Notes under the pieces: model-generated
Seen by the model: the letters and a program-made list of their open reading frames with translations, nothing else
What the model was told of the DNA's origin: nothing
The model's database searches: none
Program-made: the position numbers and the translations under genes
Shown here: one piece after another, positions 1 through 12,200 of the stretch
How positions within the stretch are numbered: the stretch's first letter is position 1
How the letters are laid out: every line of letters starts with the position of its first letter
Assembly: GCA_033064195.1 (NCBI GenBank)
Contig: JARBJD010000029.1
Coordinates: forward strand, 186,001 to 250,000
DNA from: Blattamonas nauphoetae
Lineage: Eukaryota; Preaxostyla; Oxymonadida
Length of the DNA stretch: 64,000 bases
Direction of reading: 5' to 3'

Positions 1-174
1 GTACACTCTCGTTTCCCGTCTGTTGACTCGTCGACCGATCCAGAAGCGTTTCGGGGAATGATCCTTCGACTGAAGTGTCATCATCGCTGCTTGAGTATCT
101 AATTGCAACAGGACGAGAGATTGATGTGGATGGGGAGAATGGGAAAGACTTTGCACACTGTGGTCCCAATGGGG
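1..174 (+). CDS. Partial exon of an unknown gene at the left edge
   Basis: The third forward frame is open from about position 27 to a GTGAGTG sequence at 174 that fits a splice donor. The residues around ...SLLEYLIATGREIDVDGENG... look protein-like, but I recognise no domain. The next acceptor was not found, so the strand and the splice call are both weak. From 175 to about 600 I see no convincing coding sequence. Confidence 0.2.
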
Positions 175-606
175 TGAGTGACTCTTGAGGATGGAAGATC
201 TGGAAGAATGAGAAAGAAACGATGTCGATCGTCACAGCCGAAGATGTCTCCACTCCAGGGTCACTTGCGGGTGTGATGACATTGGTTGAGTTGGGTTGAG
301 CTGAATAGCAGGCGTTCCTGACCTCATTCGAAGGGCTTCAACATATCAAGATCGATCTACCCATCTTCTCATTTCATTTTATCAACTAAAACGAATCATG
401 TCAATTTCAGTCTTATGATTGTTAAAGAAGTTGAAGGAAACAAAATATGAAGTGAATAATCTCTAATTTATCCTCTTTTCCAGAACGAGAGATGATCTAA
501 CCCATGAATTGGACACTCAACCAGTATTTCTTGTTTTTCTCTGGATGGAGGCCTTCTTTCACTCTATCACTTCACACAGTTCATACACACCACATTCTCT
601 ATCGTC

Positions 607-1176
607 TCAGAGAAAAGCACCAATTGGTGACAAGACACCGATTGGTGACACCACTATCAAATTTCGATGGGAACTCTTCTTCCTTTTTGAAGTCCTGTGC
701 GATTTCGACTTTCGGTGGCGAAGAATCTCCTTTAGACGCATCAAGTCATCATCTGTCGAAGAAGTGTCTGATATCATTGTTGACGACTGATATGACTCTG
801 AGGATTCTTCGAAACTACTGTCAGTGTAATCGTATTTGGATTGTTGTCGTCTATTCCGACGATGCACAGCTATACTTCGATTTTTAGATGGTCGATTTCG
901 GTGCCTTCGATCTGTTCTAGTGGGAGAAGTTCGTTTCCTCTTGAGGATCTTTTCTTGTGAGTGTATCGGTGAAAGGGGATCTAGAGCTTGTTCTGCCGTG
1001 TTTCCAATTTTAGTCTCGATCGGTCGTGCAATTGACTGAGTTGTTGCTTGCGATATGTATTGAGGAATGGAATTGATTACTTGTTTCGTAATCTCTGTGA
1101 TGAGATCAGCACTAACATTTATCGAAGATAGTGCATCGGATTGGATTAACACTGACTGTTGACTAGGCTGAGTCAT
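607..1176 (-). CDS. Small basic Ser/Arg-rich protein of unknown function
   Basis: This is a 189-residue open frame read from an ATG at 1176. The N-terminal half is polar (Gln, Ser, Thr). The middle is strongly basic with many Arg, Lys and His, followed by a Ser/Asp/Glu stretch and a second basic run near the C-terminus. The end carries a short internal duplication, SPIGVL then SPIGAF, encoded by two near-identical 14-bp direct repeats at about 620-655. It lies just downstream of the end of the neighbouring surface-protein gene on the same strand and could be its read-through or spliced 3' exon, because a GTGAGA donor-like site overlaps that gene's end. No known domain was recognised, and its reality as a gene is uncertain. 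Confidence 0.35.
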   Translation of the reverse strand: MTQPSQQSVLIQSDALSSINVSADLITEITKQVINSIPQYISQATTQSIARPIETKIGNTAEQALDPLSPIHSQEKILKRKRTSPTRTDRRHRNRPSKNRSIAVHRRNRRQQSKYDYTDSSFEESSESYQSSTMISDTSSTDDDLMRLKEILRHRKSKSHRTSKRKKSSHRNLIVVSPIGVLSPIGAFL

Positions 1177-1209
1177 GATTGGATCTGCCACCCATTGTTT
1201 CCTTACACG

Positions 1210-4200
1210 TCACCAGGGATATCTCACTTGTTGAAGGCACAGGTTTGGTAGAGGATTGAGTGAAAGGAAATCCTTCGATGTGTCTGAAGATGACGGAGTG
1301 ATCGAAATCGTTCCTGATTTGCACATCACATCCTGTTGAGCTGATTGGAATGAAGAAAACCGCTCTCCATTGCTCAATATCTGAGTCGAGATCAACGATA
1401 GATTACTCCGTTCCATCCAGAGTTCTCCCATCTCAATCGACGACAGTCGACAATTCTCGAATTTAGCTGTGCTATCGTGGAGTTTGATCAGTCCAGTCTC
1501 CCACGAACACAACCCTTCGATCCCATCCACCAGACTAGACGAGGATGGGATCCCAGAAATGTGGACAGAATCCATCATCAGTTTGCCATCCTTCACATCA
1601 AAAAGGACAAACGACAGAGAATCAACTTGGACATCGATCTCCACTTCCTTCAAAGCGACCGTCCCACTGACAGAGATCTGACTCGTCGATTCACCGATAG
1701 AGGCTGTGGAGAGGATGACGAGTGTTGGAGGAATAAGATGCTTTTCAACGTTCACGGCTTGTCCAGATTCGACGATGATTTGCGAGGAGAGAAGCGCTTG
1801 ATTGATCAAAACGAGCGAGATTTCTTGTGCTGAGTATGCATTCACAATCCTCCAAGCAATATCCACAGAAGAACACGGACGTTTCACATCTCCACAGAAT
1901 TTGGGATCCGAATTCGCCGATTCAGAGGTGTACAGAATCAAAGGATTTGGACAAGAGGCTGTTTTGAGTGTCAGACCAGTCGACGGAATCGAAAATGACG
2001 AGTCTTCGAGGATGACTGAGAGGAGACGATAGGAAGTGTCGAATTGGAGAGTGTCTGACCATCCGAGTGCCAGTTCATCAGAAGAGCCTTCTTTTGTTGT
2101 GGAGAATGTTACTTCGATTTCTTCGTTAAATCCATCAAGTGAGACAAGGAACTTTTCATCAACAGGAAGATCTGTCCCATTCAGTATGAGATGAAATGTC
2201 GTGTTCGATTTTGTGGCAAACGAGAAATCAACTCCTGTGAGAGTTGGACGATCAGGGACACGAAGGAAGATGTGTCCATCCAAAACTGTCTTCCGACCTG
2301 TGACTTCGCATTGTGTGATTTCGTATCGTGTCGCGTGCTGCAGTTTCGATGGTTCCACTCGAGTCTTCAAAATGAGGGTTGAGTCTTCTGAAATTGTGGG
2401 TGTTCCTGTGAGTGTGAAGGAAGGACTTGTGGGAAGGTCGTTGTCATCAACCTCGACGATGGTCAACGTGATCTGAGTCGATGATGGGAATCCAAAGGCC
2501 GTGAGGCTGAGACTCACTTCATCAAGATCTTCGAGATTCAGCGAGGTGGAGGCTGCGCGGAGTGGAGATGGGACTTGGAAAGGGGGTGATTCGTGTGAGA
2601 TAGTCAATGTTGGTCTGGAGAGCATCTTCACTGTGTACGTCTTCCCATACGACAATATTCCCGATGGATGAATCACCACTGTGCACGACGACGTTGACAT
2701 GGATGAGGAAGTGAATAAGAATGGACCAATCGAGATTTCTGTCATGACATCTGATGTATCGAAAACGACAAGAAGAAATGAACCTGCTGCGAGTGGCGAC
2801 ACAGTCAGTGTCACAATCGCTTCGTTCATGTTCGATTCGTTCAGTTCTGCTTTGATTTTGGTCAGTTTAGGAACTGGTGGTGTTGTGAACGACATCCCAA
2901 TCATGTTGTCGGATCGGCTTTCAGGAGTGTGGTACCACCACGTCCAGTCCGGCTCTTCCTCATCTCCAACCTCGAATGTGTTGCTTGTTGCTTGAGAGGA
3001 GCTCTTCTGCACATCAATGATCGTATATTCTGTTGAATATAAGAGACAAGGTACGTTTGTATTGTTGAGTGGGAATGCCACTGCTCCAGCTGTTTTGGAG
3101 AATGATGTGTTCTCTGCTACAAGTTTGTTTCCTTCGGCATCTTCGAGTGTAACATCGTATTTTCTGCTTGTTCCTGTGAACACTCCCTCAAACGACAGGA
3201 CAACCTCCAATCCATCCCCATTCCTATTCTCCTGCATAGTCTGGACGACAGAGGTGATGGATGGGCCAATAAAGTGAGGAAACATTGTTGGAGGATCCAA
3301 TATCCCACAGTTTGGCTGGGCTGAAGTTGAGAAGCAGTCGAAGAACTCATAAGACGAGATGTCTTCTGAAACTACGAACCAACAATCAGACACATGTTGG
3401 CTGTCAGGGCATTGGAAGCACACATTGTCATAGAACAGGACATCTGTCAGAATCACCGCGCCAGTTGGCAGAAGTTGAAAAATCTGGACTCCTCCGACGT
3501 TATATCCTTCGTTGTTGGAGATTGTAGAGTTGTCAAAGCGGAAGTCGCCCAATAAATAGAATGAAATGGGATAGTATTGGAAGCGGTCAGAGCCTGATGG
3601 CCATCGTGCATCGTCGAATGTGCACTGCGCTATGGTGACCGGATGGACAAGGGCAGTTTGGAGATGTGCAGATTGATACGCAGTGTTGTTGACGAACTTG
3701 CAGTTGTAGACAGAGAAAGAGTAATAGTGGGTAGGAAGCTCTTGATAATTAAATTGGATATTAACAGCTGCCTCTGTGGCCGTATATGGCCGAGCATAGC
3801 ATCCAGTGAATGAACAGTGTTTCACCACAGTATCTGCTCGGTGGCTCACGAGGTTGATGGCTGAACCACCGATTTGGCTTGTATGTTCGGTAAATGAACA
3901 GTCAACGATCTACAAGTGATCGGAGACAGTCTCGTCTTCGATGTCTTGTTCAAAAATGATGGGGTCTGTTTCTAATGTGCGTAATTCGATGTCCGTGCCT
4001 GGTTGAGGGAACGGCTCTGTGATTGGTGAGGGAGGCTCGTTGGTAAAACAGGACGAGAACGAACAATTCGACAGGAGAGACGATCCTGACCAGTCTAATG
4101 ACATTCCGCTTGTGCCGCTGAGATGGTTCGTCGATTCTGACACAGACACCCGAATTAGCCGCTGGGTCAGAAAGATACACGAACGGGGGATGGTCGAAGG

Positions 4201-6025
4201 AAGGCGTGTGCTCGTCGTGTTTGTCAGTGAAGACGACGACAGAGACACAGAGCATTCAACAACCCCAGACAGACCATTCCCAAAACAAGTCCCGAAATCG
4301 AAAAGTGGGCCTGTTCCGACGATGAGATGCTTGGAGTTCATGTTCAAACCACTTCCCACAATCGAAAGTGATCCCACTCCAAAAGTGTCCGGATGTCCTT
4401 CATAATTCGATCTCAGATGCGATGAACAGGACGATAATCGTGGCACGCTTACCAGAGGCAGCAGAGTCGACGATTCTGACGATGAGCGATGGCTGCTCGA
4501 GATAATCGATATAGAGACCGATGATCAGGGCTTAGAGCCGTCAGACGGTTTTCAATAGAAGCTGAGATCAATAGATGTCACGGACGTTTTTAGGGCCTGA
4601 GATCAATAACCCTAATCTGGAGTTTCGAGATCTCCCTCAACATATTTCAATCTCTTCACATTCAGTCTGTCTCTTCATTGTTCCCTGCTATGATTGCTCT
4701 CCCAGCTCTCTCAATCAGTGGCAACCACATCTAGTCCATTTTGTTCCTTCCCAAGTTCAGTTCGATCTCTCTCCATCCGTCTCCTTCTTCCCAGATCGAA
4801 TCGCGATCAAGCATTTATTCGAATCAAACTCTGCCTCTCACTCGTTTTCTGTTTGATTGAACGAAATGAAGAACGTATAACACTCATCCAACCTCCAAGA
4901 GGTCTCCTGCCACCATCGAACGATCAGCGGACCATTCCTGTTCATGGATCTAAACACTGCTTTCCTTTTCCATCCCAGACGGATCATTCAATGGTCCTGA
5001 CATTGATCGCACGAACATCACACTTGAATCTGTTAATGAACAAACACCACGATGATCCTCTCATTTTGTCGCGAATTATCACGATATATGGATCAAAAAG
5101 AAAGAACTCTGTCGAAGACTCCAAATTTGGAGATCTTGCAAGCTTGATCAGATCACTTTGGAAAGCTTAACGCTGTCGATGAAACTGAAGCACTATCGAT
5201 CATCGACGATTCTGAAGAAAGAAGAGATACACAGTCTTGTCGAGAGACTCTAACAGTCAACATTGCACATTTCGACTCGAACCACCCTTTGAACAGACTT
5301 GTTCATCGATGATAGCACATTCCGAACTTGTCGAAAACTCATCACATTTTTCTCATTCAATAACAATTTACCATATCTCTCATTTTTGCTGTAATCTTTG
5401 TTTCATGAAATACTTGTGCAAAGAGAAAATGATCGCGAAATACAAAGTGGTTATTTCGTGAGATCTGAAAAGGGTGAGATCCGTGAGATCACGATCTAAG
5501 CCCTGCCGATGATTCTATCCCTGAGTCCCCAATCACAAATGGAGACGTGTCGGAGCACGATCTGATCTCGCAACGAGAAACCAGAAAAGTTGAGGAGCGG
5601 ATCAAACTCACAGCTGTGTTTGGCGCGTCCGCATATAATCGCAGATCATCCATTTTGAATGTGCTATTCCACACATCAAATATCACAGAAAGTTGCTTTG
5701 TCTGGTGATATTCATCGGTATCTGGATGTTGCGATTGGTTTTCTTTTGTAAAACTGTGGAGACTCTTTCGGTGAGAGATTGACGAGTACAATCCTGATAT
5801 ATCCACATTTCGAGAGTGGATGTGGATGTCTTGTGCGTGATAGACTCCATTTGGGATAATCACCGGAGAGGGTGCAGAAATCAACAGTTTGTTCTGTTGA
5901 TGTGAGCGAGTATCCAGGAAAGCTGCGAAGTCATGTGAAACATCAATGGGAGAGTGGTTGGTTGAAGGAGAGACAGAAGAAACCCATGATAGGGCAACAA
6001 AGAAGGTGAAGATAGGGGAGATCAT
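1210..6025 (-). pseudogene. Beta-helix/Ig-like surface protein gene, broken by a transposon
   Basis: Reading from an ATG at 6025, the product starts with a hydrophobic signal peptide (MISPIFTFFVALSWVSS). Parallel beta-helix segments follow, with repeating N/D-CxF motifs such as VDCSFTEH and VYNCKFVNN, then several Ig-like domains carrying a ...YGKTYTV... strand. Next comes a cysteine module (FCGDVKRPCSSVDIAW) and a second beta-helix part. The closest relative in the window is the 3247-residue gene at 36640-46383. A 980-bp element sits at 4526-5505. Removing it with one 8-bp target copy joins the two sides in the same frame. A further in-frame TAG lies at 3910-3912, with homologous coding sequence on both sides. 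It could instead be the 3' end of a small intron, since it reads CACTTGTAG. The transmembrane segment and pseudokinase tail seen in the paralogues are absent. Such proteins are expected at the cell surface; the role is inferred only. Confidence 0.75.
4526..5505. mobile_element. Non-autonomous hAT-type element, 980 bp
   Basis: The ends are imperfect inverted repeats starting CAGGGCTTAGA. The flanks carry an exact 8-bp target duplication, CCGATGAT, at 4518-4525 and 5506-5513. Eight-base duplications and CAG-starting ends are typical of the hAT superfamily. Subterminal motifs repeat near both ends, with TGAGATCAATA at the left and GTGAGATC several times at the right. No transposase-like frame is present, so it would have to be moved by another element. 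It lies inside a host surface-protein gene, and the gene's frame matches on its two sides. Confidence 0.85.
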
Positions 6026-6189
6026 TGAGATCAAATAATGGCTTGATCACAACACCGACAAAGAATTAAGTCAAAACGATCAAATCTGCTCGTTTCTACT
6101 GTTTTCTCTTCTTTGATCGGAAATCAGTTAAAATGAACAGTTGGTGACGTGAAACGTGAAATTTATCCTCCAGTTGACATCCATCCTCC

Positions 6190-8314
6190 TCAGATTGTCT
6201 TGTTTATCCCACTCTCCTTTCGAACCTGTCTCAGATACTCCACTATCTCTGATTGTGTTCTCCTGTCCCTTCGCGTCAGCCATTCTTCAACTGCATCTTC
6301 TTGTCCTGCTTCTCGTTGTCTCTCCACTCTCTTCTTCCATCTCTCTTTCTTATCTCTTTTCATTGTCACATCGTCTTGTCTGATCCTCTTCAGTCTCTCT
6401 CCCAACTCTTTCTCCTTTGTCTTCTCCACCAACCACCCCACTTCCCACTCCTCTCTTCCTGTCTCCACAATCTCACCATCTTCGAACAGATCTCGCTCCA
6501 GTTCCAATGTTAGATCCAAAAGATCTGTAATTCCGCGTGACAGATTGTGGTCGCTCGGGTTATCTTTCGGAATGAATTCCTCGCGCTGAAGAAGGAACTG
6601 CAGATATGGAATGGCTGGTTTTAATACATGTTCAAACTGTAGCATTCGAATTGTCTTCAGCTCTTTTGGGTCTTTGGTGATGCAGATTGGAGAAATGATA
6701 AGATTGCGGATTGTCCAGATGAACCTCAAATGGAATCGATCGCGCCTTGTTGGAACTGTCATCGGTTTGGATGTGTCGATCATTCGTTCGACCAGATTCT
6801 CTTCCAACATGCGAGGAATCAGGTGATAGAAAGTCGCGCTCATGTTGATGATCATTCTGAGATAAGAGGAGTATGTTGGAGCAGTGTGGCGGCTTGTTCG
6901 CTCCAAAAGTGAGCACAGCTGCGGCAAATTGGAGAAAGCGGATTCAACAATTGGATAGAGTGATTCGCGACCATCATAGAGACATGAAGCTGTGCAGAAC
7001 GACGACAAGTCGAGAAGCTTGAACAATGTGTCAGTTCGATCTGAAGATGGACAATTCGATTCAGGTGTCGGTTGCTCAAGAAGATCGAGGCAGGTGATGA
7101 TGATTGATTTGAGAAGTGGGATAAGGTCGCAATCGATCAAAATCTGGACAAGATGAGAAGAGACAAAGACGTCCATCTTCAAAACTGGAGTCGCAGAGTA
7201 AGAGAAGCGAGTTGATGAGAGTGAGTTCGTGATACACAACAGTCATGGACAAAAGTTCTCGGTTTTCCGGTCCAGAAACACTGAGCGGTGAAATTTGGTT
7301 TTTATATTGTCAGACACTTCATCATCAAAAAAGACCATTGTGGCGAGAAAATCAGAGCGAGCAGTTGTTTCATGATGGAGATACGGAAGAATGAAGAGTC
7401 TGAAAAAAAGTGACAAAAATATGTGCTCAACCACAATCGACCATTTTTCACACAGTGAGAGGTGGTGATGAGATGAGATCATTGATACCGAAATTAGCGA
7501 GATCCTCAGCCTCCTCCGCAAGAAAATGCAAACATTCGTAAAAAAACGTCTACAGTGGAATGGTTCGTATTTCTCACCCACTAACTGTAGACCAGCCTAC
7601 TAACCTCGATGCGTATTGATGTCATGTCACCTCCACACATGTGTAGTTTCAGCATCGAACTCCTTTCCCAAATCGTCAGACCAGAGTTTGTCATTTTTCC
7701 TGCCGACCACTTTTGTCCATGACTGCAATCTCCAACACAGTGTTTCCGGCGAGAAGTGGTGACTCCTCGGGAAGTGTGGCTGAGAGAGCGGAGATGGTTA
7801 CATCCATCGGTGACGATTCGGTGAAGAGTGACTTCATTTTGGTAACATGTTTGGAAAGTGCCGAAGATAGCCGTCGTGCGAACGGGACAAGCTCCGATGA
7901 ATTGTCAGTCGAATATGAAGGCATACTGAGTTTCCTGAGGAGGGAGCGTGTTCCTGAATTAGTTTCGCATCGTTGAGAGAGCGCTTTTAGAGTCAGCTTT
8001 GACATTTCGAGATGTGGGGAGAAACACAGTTGGGCGAGAATCGTCAAATGTGGAATGGATGACTCTGATTTCTTCCAATGATCGATAAATGCGAGAAAGT
8101 GGGTTTTGTGGTTTGCGAGGAAGGCCGAAGACGATCGAAGAGTGGAAGTCCACAAAAAGAGACAATCTCCGATCTGCGACAAAACGATGGAAATGTTGAG
8201 GAAGACAAACTTCAGTGAGTATATTTTGACTTGAAATGGTGGCCAGACATTCGAGAATGAAGGAGGGAATCGTCGATTCACAGATTCGAACACGTTCTCC
8301 TTCTGATGTTTTCC
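6190..8314 (-). CDS. ARM/HEAT-like helical repeat protein
   Basis: The protein is built of amphipathic alpha-helices in the style of ARM/HEAT repeats and resembles a large family I associate with Blattamonas. A GT-AG intron of 37 nt lies at 8174-8210, joining the helices ...NILTE and IGDCLFLWTS in frame. An acceptor site (GGTCAG) at 8315 marks the start of this exon block. The first exon is not certain; a 60-codon frame at 8640-8822 could supply it. The C-terminal part (6190-7239) has the family signature EEWEVGWLVEKT followed by a long charged helix rich in Lys, Arg and Glu. The two halves are separated by the 486-bp inverted-repeat unit at 7240-7725, across which I could not find a clean splice or frame match. 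Function is unknown; helical repeats of this kind usually bind proteins. Confidence 0.6.
7240..7725. repeat. 486-bp unit bounded by a 17-bp inverted repeat
   Basis: The + strand begins CAGTCATGGACAAAAGT and ends with its exact reverse complement. The CAG start suggests a hAT-type element like the others in this window. The flanks (ATACACAA on the left, CAATCTCC on the right) do not form a target duplication, so the identification is weak. It sits between the two halves of an ARM-like gene. Confidence 0.4.
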
Positions 8315-9016
8315 CTGACCAAATCAATCACGAAAACACAATAATGAAAACAGAAATTCAAGAGAAAACCAATCACAATCAACAATTTTGGGAGTGTAGT
8401 CTGAGAAATGATGACCGAACAAGAATCAAACTGGAACATCACATGGTTGTGTCTTTTCACAATATAGTTCGAGAGGTTTGATGTAGTCTACATCAAGTAT
8501 TGTGGAGAGTGCCCAATCAGAGTCTGTCAAAATCATCAACAAGATTGAGACAAAAACAATCGAGACAAACCAGTGACTAGAATGAGGAAGCTATTCAGTA
8601 TCGCATGACGAAGTGGTTTGCATTCTCCACATATTAGGCTCAACAAGACTTCAAGACAGGTCTAGAAAACAATAAATGTGATATCGGCGAGAAAACGAAT
8701 CGAACAATTTGTTTCGCTTCTGCGCTGCCAACTGGGGAAGTGGGTGAATTTTTGTTCACATGCATGGTATTTTCGAGCGAGAAATAGGGAGGTAGATGTT
8801 TGGACTGTGACAACACGTCCATCTGGATGATTGGAGTGTGAGACTGTTTCTCCTTTGGTTTGATCTTTAGGAGTGATCTAAACATCACCACGCTGGAACA
8901 CACAAAACAAACCGAGCTGCCTGAATGTCCCGAGGATGTTCTTGAAAATCTCCACAGATATCCCTTCCTTGTATGGATTGATTCCACCAGAGGATGAGAA
9001 ATCAAAACTCCCTCGG

Positions 9017-9250
9017 CAAAATGACTGAATGGACTGAAAACGCTCCTGAGAACCTCCACAGACATCACCTGCTTGCGTGGCATGATACAGCATCCTTAAG
9101 CGCTTCTGAAGACTATCTGGTCGAGCATAAAAGCATGGAAACATTATCATCGTTTGTCGCTTCTACATGTGAAATAGGGGCAGCTTTTGAGTGTTAAGTC
9201 TGCCATCACTTACTTGGTTATGCTCATTTTTATTGGATTCGATCATTTGT
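9017..9250 (+). repeat. Dispersed coding repeat (LHRYPLLAW-type), copy 1
   Basis: About 230 bp matches 12603-12836 at the DNA level. The shared frame reads KMTEWxENxPENLHRxxLLAWxD, then a Ser-rich stretch and METLSSF or MKTLSSF. Differences between copies fall largely at silent positions (GAG/GAA, AAC/AAT, AGA/CGA, CTG/CTA), which argues that the plus strand was coding. A third, shorter fragment (ENLHRYPFLVWID) lies just upstream at about 8945-8990. Here the frame ends soon after, so this copy looks like a gene-end remnant. Confidence 0.6.
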
Positions 9251-9268
9251 TCTCATTGTTCCATTTCA

Positions 9269-12200
9269 GGTTCTGGCGGAATGGCTTGTTCGTGACATGG
9301 TGCGAACACACTCAATGTTCATGAGAACGGGATTTGTAAGCTCTGACACTCCTCTCTCAACCGACCCACACCGCACCAACCTCCTCTCGACCTCATCTCC
9401 GAACGAACACTCCGAGCAGAGCTTCTCATTCACCTCTCGAATCTCTGTTGATCAAACCCCTTTGCAGCCTATCTGGATTCGTTGGCAGATATTATGGCTG
9501 TGATCAGTCTCTGTGAGAACATCTGCGAGTCAGTGGAGATGGACGACCCCGACACAGGCTTCACCACTCCCAACCTCCGCTCCATCGGGCACCAGCTGGC
9601 ATTGCTTTATGTTCGCACTTTGCTTCCCTTTTTCGTGGTTGTTCTATTCTCTTTCGCTCATTTTTGTTGTCTCTATCCTCTTCATTTTCAATCGCCTCTT
9701 CACCTCTCAACCGACAGCACGCCCTGAAACGGATGGCCCCGTATTTCTGCGAGGAACTCCAAGGGCATTTCAGCGCAGTGAAGGCAGTATGGGAGAGCAA
9801 CTTTCTTGCCGTGGAAGAGAAAGAATGGTGTGACATTGAATTGGACTCGCTTTCTCGTTCACATGACCTCTTCTTGTTTTATGGTTACTCTTTTCTCCTC
9901 CCCATTCACTCCTTCGTTTTTCTCTTAGTTTTATTCAGGTTGCTCCAATTCTGTTCGCGTGTGTTGGAATCCGTGTTTATGATGATGCAGCCGACTCTCT
10001 CTCCGCCGCGCACGACTCGGCCCACAGTGACCACTCGCCCCGACCCTCCTTCCTCACCAGACTCTTTCCATCAACTTCATCGTCCATCAAAGGCCCAGTT
10101 ATTAGCACATGAGATTGGGTACAAAATTCAGTTTTTATCTGTTCCATTTCACATTGTCGAAGTATCAGTCAAACTATCCTTTCATCTTTCATATTCACGA
10201 TTGTGAACTCAAGTGTCTCGTTTCACGAATCGAGCTTTCCCATAAATGGTTTCAAACTCATGACAAGTCATGTTAAATCACTCTCTGACGCTGTTATCGG
10301 ATGGGTGAACAACTCTATGTCCTTTGTTTGCCCGTATTTCTCTGATTTCTGCAGGACTTGATTGGGATCTTTGTGGAGATGCTTCTGGAGTCAGTGTTGC
10401 GAAAGACTGCAGTTGGAGAGGATTCTGATGCAGATGACAGTGAACATGTGTTTGATTCGAATGGACATGCATGTATTGGTCTGTATCTTCATTCTTCTTC
10501 CTCTCATTTCATTTCAGTTCTCAAACAGGACAGCAGTGGCCCTGTTTATGGACAAAATGATGAGCACACTGCTCAACTCTTTCAGCAGATCTTGGAAACT
10601 GATATTTCACAAGAAATTCGTCAGATATCGGCAATATTCACCGAGCTACGACACAAGTTGAGTTCTCCCTCTCATTTCCAAACATGGATGCAATATTTCC
10701 GCCCAATTCAACCATTTTTCAGCCTCCTTGATCAATTCTGCCAACGTCCTCCGAGGGACCTTTCGTTTCTTCACAATCCAATCTTCGTGCCAAGTTTCCA
10801 CGATCTCCGTCTTTCGTTTTTGGAAGAGAGTCCCGGACAATCTGAAGATGAGTATGTCCTGAGCTCACTCTTCCCGGACCCATTCGAACTCTCATCGATC
10901 AAAGACCCAAACAGCCCTCCTCATCTCCAAAAGTTCTTGACAGATCTTTGCACTTTTCCGGGAGAATCATCAATTTCGATGGCATTCAAAGACGTTTCAC
11001 TGAATATACTTGCGGATTTAAATTCTATTCTCCATCCATCTCCCGCATTACCCCACCCACCTCGCCCATTTCTTCTTCCCCTCTCTGAGCCTCGGCAATC
11101 GGAAGATGGAACGATATTTCTGAGATCTCTTGGAAATGTGATGCCTCTCTCCAAATTCACGAACTTTCTGGTGTCGAGGAATATCCCAATTTCGTCGCTG
11201 GTTTGTCTCACTTTTTGTCATATTTCGTGTTTCAGACAGTGATGAAGTGGTACATTGAGAGCATTCTCGGAGTAGAGGCTCGATTCAACTTTAGACTTGC
11301 TGATTCACCTCTCCAAGTGGATGATATCATTGTGGACAACTTGTTCCGTTCTCATATCCGTTTCTTTCCAGTTATTCTCACTTTTTTTCTCCCTTCTCCA
11401 ATTTTAAGATCCACTCCCTTCTATCTCCGCATCAGGAAATGTGCATGAGAATAATTGTTCAGTGTCATCTGAAATCCAACTTACCTCGAAATATTTCGTC
11501 ACCCTCATCGATATTTTGAATCAAAACCATCTCATCTTCGTCCCGACCTACAGCGCAAGAGATCTCCTCCGTTCTGCTGCAGTGTCAGCCATCACCTCTC
11601 TTGTAGAGCCCAACCATCTTCACTCCAACATATTCGCGGATTTGGACTCTTTTCCGTCACTACAGTTCATAAACTCCCTGTCTTCACTCCTTTCCGATAA
11701 AGATCAATGGATTTCTGCTATTATAAGGGACATCCAGAATTGGTACAGTCAAAAACAGATCACGAACTTTGATCACGAACTTCTGAACGACTCACTGTCA
11801 CTTGTGTTATCGCAACTTCTCTCAGAATATCTTCCTTTACTCGAAAATAATGATGAATCTCGTTGGGATGTTTTTCTTCATACTCTTGACCAAAAAGCCA
11901 CTGGCCAACGGAAAGAGGTTTGGATCTTTATCAATCTCGTTATCACTCTTTTTCTTGCCTTAACAACCTTTTCCAGTGTGATATTTTGTTTTTGATGGAC
12001 GATATATTCGAACCAGCTCGTTATTCAATTCTTGCTGATGTTGAAAGTCACTTTCACTATTTGCACGGAAACCATCCATTTTCAAGCGACCCCACCATCC
12101 CACTTTCTAATGAAGACACAGATTCTGAACCAACAACAGAGATCTTCCATTCACAAGCAGGATCACTCGCTACACATTCTCGGTCAGATCCACATTGGGA

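Noticed and set aside
607-1176. Retroelement capsid-like gene
   Set aside because: The basic middle part invites the idea, but there is no zinc knuckle, no polymerase nearby and no terminal repeats, so no such call is supported.
3910-3912. Reassigned TAG codon (glutamine code as in some oxymonads)
   Set aside because: An in-frame TAG here and another at 51600 could suggest recoding. However, the intact ARM-like gene ends with TAG at 16188-16190 exactly where family members end, and the RRM gene and others end at normal stops. The standard code fits.
8478-8500. Perfect palindrome TTGATGTAG-T-CTACATCAA as a regulatory site or transposon end
   Set aside because: It is a single 9-bp arm pair with no partner, no target duplication and no gene context. 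Chance is likely in 64 kb.
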